From: JBBARC01 sp040400005
GTDB taxonomy: Bacteria > Pseudomonadota > Alphaproteobacteria > Acetobacterales > Acetobacteraceae
Length of the DNA stretch: 30,147 nt
Assembly: GCA_040400005.1 (NCBI GenBank)
Contig: JBBARC010000045.1
Location: 1-30,147 of the forward strand
Reading direction: 5' to 3'
Shown piece by piece: positions 1-7,187 of the stretch (the first letter of the stretch is position 1; every line of letters starts with the position of its first letter). A program made the position numbers and the translations under genes. The notes beneath the pieces are model-generated. The model saw nothing but the letters and a program-made list of their open reading frames with translations, was not told the DNA's origin and made no database searches.

Positions 1-30
1 CCTGCTGGCCCAGGGGGCTTGGGAGTTACA

Positions 31-140
31 GAAAAAGAAGCAAAAAGACTTTTATCATGTGGGTTCGGCGGTCTCGCAGGGATGGAAGCCCCTGTCCCCG
101 CGTCATAAAAGTCTTTTGCTTCTTTTCTTCAGAAAAGAAG
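31..140. repeat. Dispersed palindromic AT-rich element, copy 1
   Basis: Two inverted arms are seen: 31-59 (GAAGCAAAAAGACTTTTAT core) and 101-127 (the inverse, ATAAAAGTCTTTTGCTTC), separated by about 41 bases. The right arm continues into a perfect hairpin: a 9-bp stem at 119-127 and 132-140 around a TTCA loop. Near-identical arms with the same spacing occur at 20790-20891, and a single arm with the hairpin occurs at 7190-7228. The element lies just upstream of the methyltransferase-like gene. It may act as a transcription terminator or a REP-like element; its function is not known to me. The left flank may extend beyond the window. Confidence 0.7.
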
Positions 141-238
141 GTTCTTTTTCTTTTCCTGGCCCTTTGATCTACCTGATTGACACACCCCACCCGGCCCAGA
201 CATTTGGCGTGGATTTAAGAAAAAACGGGAGTCTTGGA

Positions 239-1645
239 ATGTTTGTTTGGGATGAGTTTTTGGCCGCTCTGTTCAGCGCGCGGCGCCCGGCGAGTGTTCT
301 GATTGCCGGCGCGGGCGATGCGGCGTTGGTGGAGCGCACAGTGACGCTGGCGTTAACCGGGCATGCTGTGGTGCACGTGGCGGGGCGCGCTTTGGGGTTT
401 GATGTGGCCGCCCTGCGCGCGCGCGGTGGCGATCAGGTGGTGGTGCACCGGGCCAACCCGATCGATGCGATTGGCCTAATCCCGACGCCCGATTTGGTGT
501 GGATCGGCGGCGATCATAACTGGCACACGGTGTATCACACCCTGCTGGCGCTGCATGCGCGGGCGGTGGCGCTGGGCCGCGCGTTTCCCGCGGTCGTGAT
601 CAGCCACACCGGGTGGCCGTTTGGCCGGCGCGATTCGTATGCCGATCCGGCGTCCATTCCGGCAGCGTTCCGCCACCCCCACGAATTTGCCGGCGTGCGG
701 CCGGGCTCGGATATTTTGTTTGCTGGCAGTGGGTTGTTTGCCGATCGGTTCAACGCGGTGGAATCCGGCGCGCGCGCCAGCGGCGTGCTGACCGCGGTTG
801 AGGATTTTGTCGAGGCCCGCCCCGGTGCGTGGGAGATGCTCAAAACCCCAGCAAACTTTGGCCTGGCGCTGATCTATCCCGCCGGTGGTGATGCGGCCCG
901 CGCCTTGGCGCCGGTGAAGGCCGGTATGGCGGCAGGGTCGCTCACGGCCCGGCTTTCGGGCGGGGTCGAGGCGGCACGGGTGGCGGGCTTGGTGGATACG
1001 CTCGATGCGCGGGTGACCGTGGCCCAGGGGGCGCGGTTGAATGCGCGGCTGTCTGCGGCATTGGCCGCCGAACAGGCGGCTGGTGATGGGTGGGCCGCAC
1101 GGGCGCGGGCCAATGCGGTAGCGCCGCCGGCGGCGGCCGCAGCGGCGCCAGTAGCCCCGCGCGGCCCGGTGCGCCGTTTGCGCAGACTGGCGCGGCGGCT
1201 GCTGCGCGGTGCGCCGCCAACCCCTGCGGATCGGTTGACCGATACCGAGCGTGCCGATGTCGCGCGGTTGCGAAGCTCGCCGATTTTTGATGCCGGCTGG
1301 TATGTGTTCACCTACCCGGACGTGGCCGCTGCTGGGTTCGATCCTGCCCTGCATTATCTGCGCGGCGGGGCCGCCGAAGGGCGAGATCCGGGGCCGCATT
1401 TTTCCACCGCGTTTTATCTGGCGCAGAACGAAGATGTGGCGGCGGCGGGGATTAATCCGTTGCTGCATTACCTGCGCGGTGGCGCCGATGAGGGGCGCGA
1501 CCCCAGCCCAGTGTTCGATAGCCGCGCCTATGTCGAGCAATCACCTGATGTGGCGGCGGCAGGGTTAAACCCGCTGGAGCATTATCTGATGTGCGGCCGC
1601 GCCGAGGGGCGGCGCCTGCAGCGGGTTTTTGTCGCGGCGGTTTAG
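239..1645 (+). CDS. Methyltransferase-like protein with C-terminal DVAAAG repeats
   Basis: 468 aa. The start at 239 is preferred over in-frame upstream codons because GGGAG lies just before it and the upstream part is dispersed-repeat sequence. Residues 18-30 (SVLIAGAGDAAL) look like a SAM-binding-type loop. GDHNWHTVYH (91-100) and GWPFGRRDSY (125-134) match the pattern of a class I methyltransferase-like family often found in glycan loci (IDGDHNY... WPYGRRD...). A Pro/Ala/Arg-rich linker follows. Three tandem repeats of about 38 residues then run from residue 350 to about 461, each with the core (P/E)DVAAAG.(D/N)P..HYL..G..EGR. Such repeats are known from the ends of bacterial glycosyltransferases and surface proteins. 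The substrate is unknown. A role in surface polysaccharide modification is inferred from family and neighbours. Confidence 0.65.
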   Translation: MFVWDEFLAALFSARRPASVLIAGAGDAALVERTVTLALTGHAVVHVAGRALGFDVAALRARGGDQVVVHRANPIDAIGLIPTPDLVWIGGDHNWHTVYHTLLALHARAVALGRAFPAVVISHTGWPFGRRDSYADPASIPAAFRHPHEFAGVRPGSDILFAGSGLFADRFNAVESGARASGVLTAVEDFVEARPGAWEMLKTPANFGLALIYPAGGDAARALAPVKAGMAAGSLTARLSGGVEAARVAGLVDTLDARVTVAQGARLNARLSAALAAEQAAGDGWAARARANAVAPPAAAAAAPVAPRGPVRRLRRLARRLLRGAPPTPADRLTDTERADVARLRSSPIFDAGWYVFTYPDVAAAGFDPALHYLRGGAAEGRDPGPHFSTAFYLAQNEDVAAAGINPLLHYLRGGADEGRDPSPVFDSRAYVEQSPDVAAAGLNPLEHYLMCGRAEGRRLQRVFVAAV

Positions 1646-1661
1646 CGTATCGGTTGATCGT

Positions 1662-2729
1662 TTAGGCTGGGTCGAGCGCCCCTTCTTCGCACAGCACTTC
1701 CACGTAGGCGCGCATGCGGTCGAAATCCTCGGTTTGGCGGGGCGCGTCGATTGGGTGCGCGGCAGCGGTGTCGTCCGCACCGGTTGTCGCGTGGCGAAAG
1801 AACAGCCGCATCACCTGGCCAACCCCTTCCTCGGTGATCGATCGCAGGTCGGCGGCAAAATACCGCCCCCGGGTATGCGCGCCGGTGATGATTTCGTACG
1901 ACGGAAAATAGGTTACGCCGCGATGGCGGCAAACCTGTTCGGCCGCCACCCGCAGCACCGCTTTAGAATACGCGGTGGACACCAGCACATGCCGATCAAG
2001 CGCCGTTGCCGCCAGCGGCACGGGGGATACGGTCAGAATAATCTGCACATCCGGGTTAACTGCGCGCAGTTCGGTAATAAAAATTTCGAGGTCTGCGGTC
2101 ACTTCGGCGGCGGTAAAATTGCGCAAATGATGGCGGGTTGCATCGAAGGTGCCGGCAATAGTGCCGGGGCAGGTGGGAAATACGGCGCCGTCGATGGCAG
2201 AAACCCAGGCCTCGGTCAGCCCCAGTGTAAAAACAAACACGTCCATGGTTTCAAACGCGCGCCGAATAGCGGCAAAATGCTGGGCGCGGTCCAGCTCGTA
2301 TTCCCGCCTGGTGGCAAACCCGCCAGGCTGTATGGCCGGGCGGAAGGGGTCGAAATACGCACCATCCTGCGGCCAGATATCTTCCACCGGGGCAAAACGG
2401 CCATAGGCGCGGCGTAGCAATTGCAGCAGTTGGCGGGTGGTATAAATATTGGCATAGCGCGCCGAAAACAGACCGTAATTAAACGCCTCGCCCTCTGCTG
2501 GGCTCAGCAGCGGGTGCGCCGGTTCGGCATCCAGATACGTAAAACCGTTCTGGCGCAGATGGCGCGCGATGTGCTGGGCAAAGCAGCTGCCGGCCGTCAC
2601 AATGCGGTCTTGCCGCGTAATGCGGCTGGCGAACGGCATCACCGGATCAACATCGGCCACGGCCGGGGTGGCCACGGCACGGCCCCAGCGGCGATAGGCG
2701 GCAGCAGTCTCGTAAGGGTGTCTGGCCAT
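1662..2729 (-). CDS. GSCFA domain protein
   Basis: 355 aa. The diagnostic GSCFA motif is at residues 47-51 (VTAGSCFAQHIARHL), and TLGLTEAW follows mid-protein, as is typical of the GSCFA family (PF08885). That family is related to SGNH/GDSL esterases and often sits near polysaccharide biosynthesis genes. No signal peptide is seen, so the protein is probably cytoplasmic. The ATG at 2729 (MARHPYET) is chosen because the longer open frame runs back into the divergent gene at 2824 and loses similarity there. The stop lies 16 bases from the convergent methyltransferase-like gene. It may be an acyl esterase or acyltransferase acting on a glycan; the substrate is unknown. Confidence 0.75.
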   Translation of the reverse strand: MARHPYETAAAYRRWGRAVATPAVADVDPVMPFASRITRQDRIVTAGSCFAQHIARHLRQNGFTYLDAEPAHPLLSPAEGEAFNYGLFSARYANIYTTRQLLQLLRRAYGRFAPVEDIWPQDGAYFDPFRPAIQPGGFATRREYELDRAQHFAAIRRAFETMDVFVFTLGLTEAWVSAIDGAVFPTCPGTIAGTFDATRHHLRNFTAAEVTADLEIFITELRAVNPDVQIILTVSPVPLAATALDRHVLVSTAYSKAVLRVAAEQVCRHRGVTYFPSYEIITGAHTRGRYFAADLRSITEEGVGQVMRLFFRHATTGADDTAAAHPIDAPRQTEDFDRMRAYVEVLCEEGALDPA

Positions 2730-2823
2730 GGTCAGATTGGGATTTCCTGTGCGGCGAGGGTGGCATGCAAGGGTTGCGTCAGTGTAGGAAAGGATTGGCA
2801 AAAAGTCGATTTTTGCCAAGCAG

Positions 2824-3573
2824 GTGAAGGTTTGGCAGTTGGGCAGCACAATTCCCTTGGTAATCATTGGCCACAGCCACAGCCATTGCGTGCGTGATGC
2901 GGCCCTGGCGGCAGCGGTTGCGATCGACCACCTCACTTTTTGGCTGCTGCCCGATCCGTTTTTGCCCGGCGTTGCGCCGCTAACATTGCGCCCCACCATC
3001 ACCTGGCGCCTGGTGGCACCGGTGTTCAGCATGGTCGGCGGCGCCGTGCACAACGATGTTGGGCTTATTGTGCACGATCGCAGCTTTGATTTTGTCCACC
3101 CAGGAATGCAGGATGCCCCGCTCACCGCGGGCGCCGAAATTTTGCCCTACCACGCGGTGCGCGCGGCGATGGCAGCGCGCGTGCAGCCCTATCTCGACAT
3201 CATGGGTGCGGTGCGCCGGGCAACCGATGGCGCCGTGTATCACATGCAGGCCCTACCGGCGTGCGCCGCCGAACGGGTGCCCAATGACGACCCCAGTTTT
3301 GCCGCTTACTGGGGCGCCGATCGGCGCATCACCGGCGTCTGGTTGCGCCACAAATTATGGACCATCCAGGCAGATCTGGTGCGCGAGGCTTGCACCCGCG
3401 AAGGTATGATCCACGTCGACGTGCCCGCGGCCGCGCGCACCGCAGAAGGGTTTTTGCAGCCCGCCTATATGGGCCCGGCGGCGCACGGCAATGCCGCCTA
3501 CGGCGCGCTGGTGCTGGCACAAATGCAGGATATTGCAGCGCGCGCTTTGTGCGGCGCGGCGCCATCGTTATGA
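2824..3573 (+). CDS. Putative SGNH-like hydrolase (hypothetical)
   Basis: 249 aa with a GTG start; the true start could be a few codons downstream. I do not recognise the family firmly. Two features suggest an SGNH fold: an N-terminal beta strand ending in IIGHSHS (residues 14-20), where GDS is usual, and a C-terminal AHGNAAYG, which resembles the catalytic DxxH block found before a conserved Asn/Tyr-Gly in GDSL/GSCFA proteins. The gene is divergent from the GSCFA gene, 94 bases away, which fits a shared theme of glycan or lipid esters. The usual block I Asp is replaced by His, so activity is uncertain. A ParA-like gene follows 40 bases downstream. Confidence 0.45.
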   Translation: MKVWQLGSTIPLVIIGHSHSHCVRDAALAAAVAIDHLTFWLLPDPFLPGVAPLTLRPTITWRLVAPVFSMVGGAVHNDVGLIVHDRSFDFVHPGMQDAPLTAGAEILPYHAVRAAMAARVQPYLDIMGAVRRATDGAVYHMQALPACAAERVPNDDPSFAAYWGADRRITGVWLRHKLWTIQADLVREACTREGMIHVDVPAAARTAEGFLQPAYMGPAAHGNAAYGALVLAQMQDIAARALCGAAPSL

Positions 3574-3613
3574 ACAAAACCCAGGTGCAGCGGTTTGGCG
3601 AAGTGGGGTTGGC

Positions 3614-4240
3614 ATGGCGTTGGTAATTACGGTGGCCCAGCAAAAAGGTGGCGCTGGCAAAACCATGCTGGCGGCCAATCTCGCCGCGATCTGGGCAGGC
3701 GCCGCCCGTGTCGCAATCCTCGATATCGACCCGCAAAAAAGCCTCACCCGCTGGCACAAACTGCGCGGCAGGCGGCAGGGCCTGGCCGACATTGTGCTCT
3801 CCGATGCCTCCGGCTGGCGCTTGGCCGCCGAACTAGACCGCCTCGCCCGCGATGCCCAAATTGTCATCATCGATACCCCACCGCAGATCGAAGCCGATGC
3901 GATGCGCGCGATCAGGGCCGCAAGCCTGGTTGTGCTGCCGGTGCAGCCCAGCCCGCCCGATCTATGGGCCGCCGAAGGCACGCTGGCGCTGGCCGCCGCC
4001 GAACGCAAAGCGGTCGCCATTGTGTTAAACCGCACCCCGGCACGATCAAAACTCCGCTCGCAGGTGGAAAACGAAATTACCGGGCGCAAACTGAATTTGT
4101 TAAACGCATCAATCGGCAACCGCGCCGCCTTCGCCAACGCCTTTGCGCAAGGCATGGGGGTTGCTGAAGCCGCCCCCAAAGGCGTGGCGGCCGCCGAATT
4201 TGCCGCGTTAGCTGCTGAAATAAGGGGATTAACCGGATGA
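3614..4240 (+). CDS. ParA/MinD-type P-loop ATPase
   Basis: 208 aa. The deviant Walker A motif KGGAGKT (residues 11-17) with its leading signature Lys, LDIDPQ (36-41) and the Walker B-like IIDTPP (85-90) identify the ParA/Soj/MinD family. These are dimerising ATPases that position DNA, protein clusters or the division site. The protein is short and lacks an N-terminal DNA-binding extension, like small orphan ParA proteins. No parB neighbour is visible, so a chromosome-partition role cannot be claimed. The ATG at 3614 is chosen because the ATPase fold starts immediately (MALVITVAQQ). The stop overlaps the next start as ATGA, implying translational coupling to the membrane protein. Confidence 0.85.
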   Translation: MALVITVAQQKGGAGKTMLAANLAAIWAGAARVAILDIDPQKSLTRWHKLRGRRQGLADIVLSDASGWRLAAELDRLARDAQIVIIDTPPQIEADAMRAIRAASLVVLPVQPSPPDLWAAEGTLALAAAERKAVAIVLNRTPARSKLRSQVENEITGRKLNLLNASIGNRAAFANAFAQGMGVAEAAPKGVAAAEFAALAAEIRGLTG

Positions 4241-4701
4241 TGGATAAACTTGTGGTAGCACGCGACGTTTTGCTCGCGCTGCATTTGCTGGCAGCCAGCA
4301 TCTGGGTTGGCGGTATGGCCTACACTTTGTTCGTGCTCAGGCCGGCACTGGCAGTGCTCGATCCGCAAGCCAAAGCCATGCAGATGCACATGCTGACGCT
4401 CAAAAAATTCTTTTTCATTGTCTGGCACGTCATGCCGCTCATGCTGCTCACTGGCTGGGGCATGGTGTTTTTGGCTTGGGGCGGCATGGCCGGCCTGCCG
4501 CGCAGCATCAATGTCATGCAGGGTTTGGGTGTGCTGATGGCGGCGGTGTTTATCATCGCCTATTTTGGCCCCTACAAAAAACTACAGCGCGCCATCCGCG
4601 CAACCCCAGAGATGCTGGCAAGGGTGCGGGTGCTGATGGTGATGAATTTGGTCCTAGGCGCCGCCGCCATCATCGCCGGATCGTTAGGTCACGTCTGGTA
4701 G
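4237..4701 (+). CDS. Small CopD-like four-helix membrane protein
   Basis: 154 aa with about four hydrophobic segments (roughly residues 9-32, 50-72, 86-108 and 128-152). The first holds ALHLLAASIWVGG, the pattern of CopD-family and related heme- or copper-binding membrane proteins, with a His at the start of helix 1. WHVMPLML and FGPYKKLQRAI are also family-like. It probably sits in the inner membrane. A role in copper or heme handling is only a family inference. It overlaps the ParA-like gene by 4 bases, and a rho-independent terminator starts directly after its stop, so these two genes form the end of a transcript. Confidence 0.65.
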   Translation: MMDKLVVARDVLLALHLLAASIWVGGMAYTLFVLRPALAVLDPQAKAMQMHMLTLKKFFFIVWHVMPLMLLTGWGMVFLAWGGMAGLPRSINVMQGLGVLMAAVFIIAYFGPYKKLQRAIRATPEMLARVRVLMVMNLVLGAAAIIAGSLGHVW

Positions 4702-4725
4702 GGCGGGCTCAGCCCGCCATTTTTT
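4698..4725 (+). terminator. Rho-independent terminator built from a REP-like GC hairpin
   Basis: The stem GGCGGGC (4702-4708) pairs with GCCCGCC (4712-4718) around a TCA loop and is followed by six T (4720-4725). It ends the ParA-CopD-like transcript. The GTAGGGCGGGCT...GCCCGCC sequence recurs at 5443-5463 and, inverted, at 5574-5596, so the terminator is one member of a small dispersed repeat family. Confidence 0.75.
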
Positions 4726-4745
4726 GTCTTTGCAACAAAACGGCT

Positions 4746-5228
4746 TTAAGGCACCACCTCAAACACCGTCCCGCGCCCGGTGGCGCCGCCAAAACAGTGC
4801 AGCACTTTTTGCGCACCCGTCGCCGGGTTGATCGAAAACACCGTGCCGCAGCCCGCCTGGCCACCGCGCGCTGTGGTGCCGTAAAGCATGCCACCAATGG
4901 CGATAAGGGCGGCCATGGGGCTGTCGCCATCGTTGCCGCCGGTAAAATTATACACCACCGTTTCGGCACCCGTCGCCGGGTTAATGGCAAACACCGTGCC
5001 GCGGCCCGACGGGTCACCGGTGTAAGACCGACCGCCGTACGATGCGCCCCCGGAAGGCGTTGTGCCGTAAAGCATGCCGCCGACATTAACCAGCGCGCTA
5101 CCAGGCTGGCGCCCGTCGGTTGATCCCGGGATCGACACCAGCGTTGTAAAGCTCGCCGCCTGCGCCGGGCCGGCCAATAGCCCCGCGATGGCGATGGCAG
5201 CAAGGGTGCAGGTGCGAACGCTGGCCAT
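4746..5228 (-). CDS. Exported YGTT-repeat protein (TIGR03803-like), short
   Basis: 160 aa. A clear signal peptide (about residues 1-24, ending AQA) is followed by repeats with the cores ALVNVGGMLYGTT..GG and GRGTVFAINPATGAE, then ALIAIGGMLYGTT..GG and GCGTVFSINPATGAQ. This matches the Gloeo/Verruco repeat described as TIGR03803, found in secreted beta-propeller-like proteins. Family members usually carry many more repeats. Here only about two and a half are present, ending in GRGTVFEVVP, so the protein may be a shrunken relative or a degenerating gene. It probably acts outside the cytoplasm; function unknown. Hairpin repeats lie on both sides. Confidence 0.65.
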   Translation of the reverse strand: MASVRTCTLAAIAIAGLLAGPAQAASFTTLVSIPGSTDGRQPGSALVNVGGMLYGTTPSGGASYGGRSYTGDPSGRGTVFAINPATGAETVVYNFTGGNDGDSPMAALIAIGGMLYGTTARGGQAGCGTVFSINPATGAQKVLHCFGGATGRGTVFEVVP

Positions 5229-5442
5229 TGTGTGGTCTCCACGAAGCAGCCGAATGTGCCGGCCCGGCGCGACAATCGCACGGGATAGTAATGGATTTTT
5301 TAGGCCGCGCCGGCAAGGCTTAGCTCTAGTCGTTTGGTGGCCGCTGGCGCGGATAAAGCACTATGTTTACAGTGCCTTGTTCGCAGGAGAGGCTTTTGCG
5401 CCCTGCGTTCACGGCAAATTGACTGTGCCTACCCAACAGCCA

Positions 5443-5463
5443 GTAGGGCGGGCTCCGCCCGCC
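5443..5463 (+). repeat. REP-like GC hairpin, copy 2
   Basis: GTAGGGCGGGCTCCGCCCGCC, written here with its flanking GTA, matches the terminator at 4698-4718 except for two loop bases (TCC for TCA). The stem is 7 bp: 5447-5453 with 5457-5463. A short T run follows after CGCC. No gene ends immediately before it. Confidence 0.65.
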
Positions 5464-5573
5464 GCCTTTTTGGGTCTACAAAAAATAAATTTCGGCCTAT
5501 TACAAAATCGCCCTGACGATAATTCTCGCATGATCAAGCTTTGGCATTATTGATGTTGCTGCTTCGTTGTGAA

Positions 5574-5596
5574 GCGCCGGGCGAAGCCCGCCCTAC
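5574..5596 (-). repeat. REP-like GC hairpin, copy 3 (inverted)
   Basis: On the minus strand this reads GTAGGGCGGGCTTCGCCCGG, matching the other two copies with a TTC loop and a slightly different distal arm. Copies 2 and 3 face each other about 110 bases apart, an arrangement common for REP pairs. Confidence 0.6.
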
Positions 5597-5666
5597 GCTG
5601 CCAACACTGGCTCACACATTGCCTCGGGTCTAACGCCGATGCCCGCCACAGCAGAATTTTCGTTAC

Positions 5667-6638
5667 TTACGGAATAAAAATAGTGCTACCCGTCGTCGCC
5701 CGGCTCTCAATCGCGCGGTGCGCGTCAGCCGCATCGGCCAGGGCAAATCGCTGGTTGATCTGCGCCACCAGCACCCCTGCCGCCACCGCCGCAAACAACG
5801 CCGCCGCCCCCGCCTGTAAATCAGCGCGTTTGGCCGTGTAGGTGGCCAAGGTCGGGCGGGTCAGAAACAAACTGCCCTTAGCACTCAGCACGCTAATATC
5901 AATCGGCGGCACCGGGCCAGACGCATTGCCAAAACTCACCATCAACCCCAACGGCGCCAAACAATCTAGCGATACCGCAAACGTATCGCGCCCAACACTA
6001 TCATACACCACCGGCACCATGGCGCCGCTGGTCAACCGTTTAACGTCAGCAGCAAGTGTTTGCGTGCCGATAATGGTGTGGGTGGCACCGTGCGCCTGCG
6101 CCAGGGCGGCTTTTTCCGCCGTTGAAACAACGCCAATCACTGTGGCGCCCAAATGTTTGGCCCATTGGCACAGCAGCAAACCAACCCCACCGGCCGCCGC
6201 GTGCACCAATATCGTCTCACCCGGCTGCACCTTATGGGTACGGTGCAGCAGGTAATGCGCAGTTAAACCCTGCAACATAAGGGACGCCGCCGCCTCACAA
6301 CTCACACTATCGGGCAATTTTACTAGCCGGTCGGCGGCAATCACCCGCTCGGCCGCATAGGCGCCTAAAGGGCCGGCGTAGGCCACGCGATCACCGATGG
6401 CGAAATCGGTAACCTCGCTGCCAATTTCGGTCACAACGCCCGCACCTTCCTGGCCAATGATGGCGGGCAAAGCGGGCGCGCGATACAGCCCGGTGCGGAA
6501 ATAAATATCGATGTAGTTCAGCCCAATCGCCTCATGGCGCACCCGCACTTCGGCAGGTCCAGGCTCGGGCCGCGGCATGTCTTCGTAAACCAGCACCTCT
6601 GGTCCGCCAGTGTGGTGCATACGGATTGCCTTGGTCAT
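5667..6638 (-). CDS. qor: NADPH:quinone oxidoreductase (zinc-independent MDR)
   Basis: 323 aa, the usual length for QOR. It begins MTKAIRMHHTGGPEVL, as family members do. NYIDIYFRTGLY (41-52), GQEGAGVV (62-69) and the Rossmann motif HAAAGGVGLLLCQ (146-158) are all diagnostic of the quinone oxidoreductase branch of the medium-chain dehydrogenases. No zinc-ligand set is seen. The enzyme reduces quinones or related electrophiles using NADPH in the cytoplasm. It lies 15 bases downstream of the Ogt gene on the same strand, so the two are probably cotranscribed; a shared role in detoxifying reactive compounds is an inference. Confidence 0.9.
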   Translation of the reverse strand: MTKAIRMHHTGGPEVLVYEDMPRPEPGPAEVRVRHEAIGLNYIDIYFRTGLYRAPALPAIIGQEGAGVVTEIGSEVTDFAIGDRVAYAGPLGAYAAERVIAADRLVKLPDSVSCEAAASLMLQGLTAHYLLHRTHKVQPGETILVHAAAGGVGLLLCQWAKHLGATVIGVVSTAEKAALAQAHGATHTIIGTQTLAADVKRLTSGAMVPVVYDSVGRDTFAVSLDCLAPLGLMVSFGNASGPVPPIDISVLSAKGSLFLTRPTLATYTAKRADLQAGAAALFAAVAAGVLVAQINQRFALADAADAHRAIESRATTGSTIFIP

Positions 6639-6653
6639 ACGGGCTGCGGCCTT

Positions 6654-7115
6654 TTAGCGGGAAAGAAGGGGGGTGTTGCGGGCTTCGTGGGCAAGCAGCC
6701 AGCGTTTGGTGGTAAGCCCACCGGGGCTGGAATAACCGCCAGGGCCGTTCACCGCGATCACCCGGTGGCAGGGCACAATAATGGGAATGGGGTTCGCACC
6801 GTTGGCCCCGCCGACCGAGCGGGGGGACCCGCCAGCAGCGGTCGCAATATCCAGGTACGTGCGGGTTTGCCCAGGCGGAATTTGGCACAAAGCCTGCCAT
6901 ACCCGCCGCCGGTAAGGCGTGCCGAACGGCGCCAGCGGCAAATCGAAGGTCAGCCGTGTGCCATCAAAATACGCCTGCAACTGGTCACGCGCCAAGCATA
7001 GCAGCGGCGTTTCAGTGTGATCGCGGCCTTCGCCCCAATCGAGCGAGACAATTTTTCCGTCTTCTTCTGACAGGGTCAGGGCGCCGAGGGGGGATTGGAG
7101 CGAGAGTTGCGGCAT
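6654..7115 (-). CDS. ogt: Methylated-DNA-[protein]-cysteine S-methyltransferase
   Basis: 153 aa, typical of Ogt. The active-site motif VPCHRVI holds the acceptor Cys116. TPYRRRVWQALCQIPPGQTRTY (66-87 region) and GGYSSPGGLTTKRWLLAHE are the conserved DNA-binding and C-terminal parts. The protein removes alkyl groups from O6-methylguanine and O4-methylthymine by irreversible transfer to the Cys. No AdaA-type N-terminal domain is present. The start ATG (MPQLSLQSPLGALTL) matches family starts. It is followed by qor; the hydrolase gene upstream ends 72 bases away in a dispersed hairpin element, so ogt may have its own promoter or be read through. Confidence 0.93.
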   Translation of the reverse strand: MPQLSLQSPLGALTLSEEDGKIVSLDWGEGRDHTETPLLCLARDQLQAYFDGTRLTFDLPLAPFGTPYRRRVWQALCQIPPGQTRTYLDIATAAGGSPRSVGGANGANPIPIIVPCHRVIAVNGPGGYSSPGGLTTKRWLLAHEARNTPLLSR

Positions 7116-7187
7116 GGGGTGATCGAGGTTTTACGCCCCGCCGGGAGCCGATGCAAACGCGGTGGCAGCGCCGCCCCAGGCCCAAAT

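Larger units (their letters stand above)
5229..5666. other. Intergenic region with two REP-like hairpins
   Basis: There is no convincing gene in this 438-base stretch. It holds two copies of the GTAGGGCGGGCT..GCCCGCC element, described separately, and otherwise low-similarity AT/GC-mixed sequence. Short open frames here lack ribosome-binding sites and protein-like composition. The promoter of the exported repeat protein should lie at the left end of this region, but I could not define boxes. Confidence 0.5.

Noticed and set aside
59..238. N-terminal extension of the methyltransferase-like protein to position 59
   Set aside because: The extension is translated dispersed element (KSLLLLFFRKEG), and a better start with GGGAG lies at 239.
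476..1540. Minus-strand open frame of 354 codons
   Set aside because: It is antisense to the methyltransferase-like gene, has Arg/His/Pro-rich unlikely composition, and the plus-strand protein has clear motifs.
1629..2417. Plus-strand open frame of 262 codons
   Set aside because: It is a shadow of the GSCFA gene, whose motif-bearing frame is on the minus strand.
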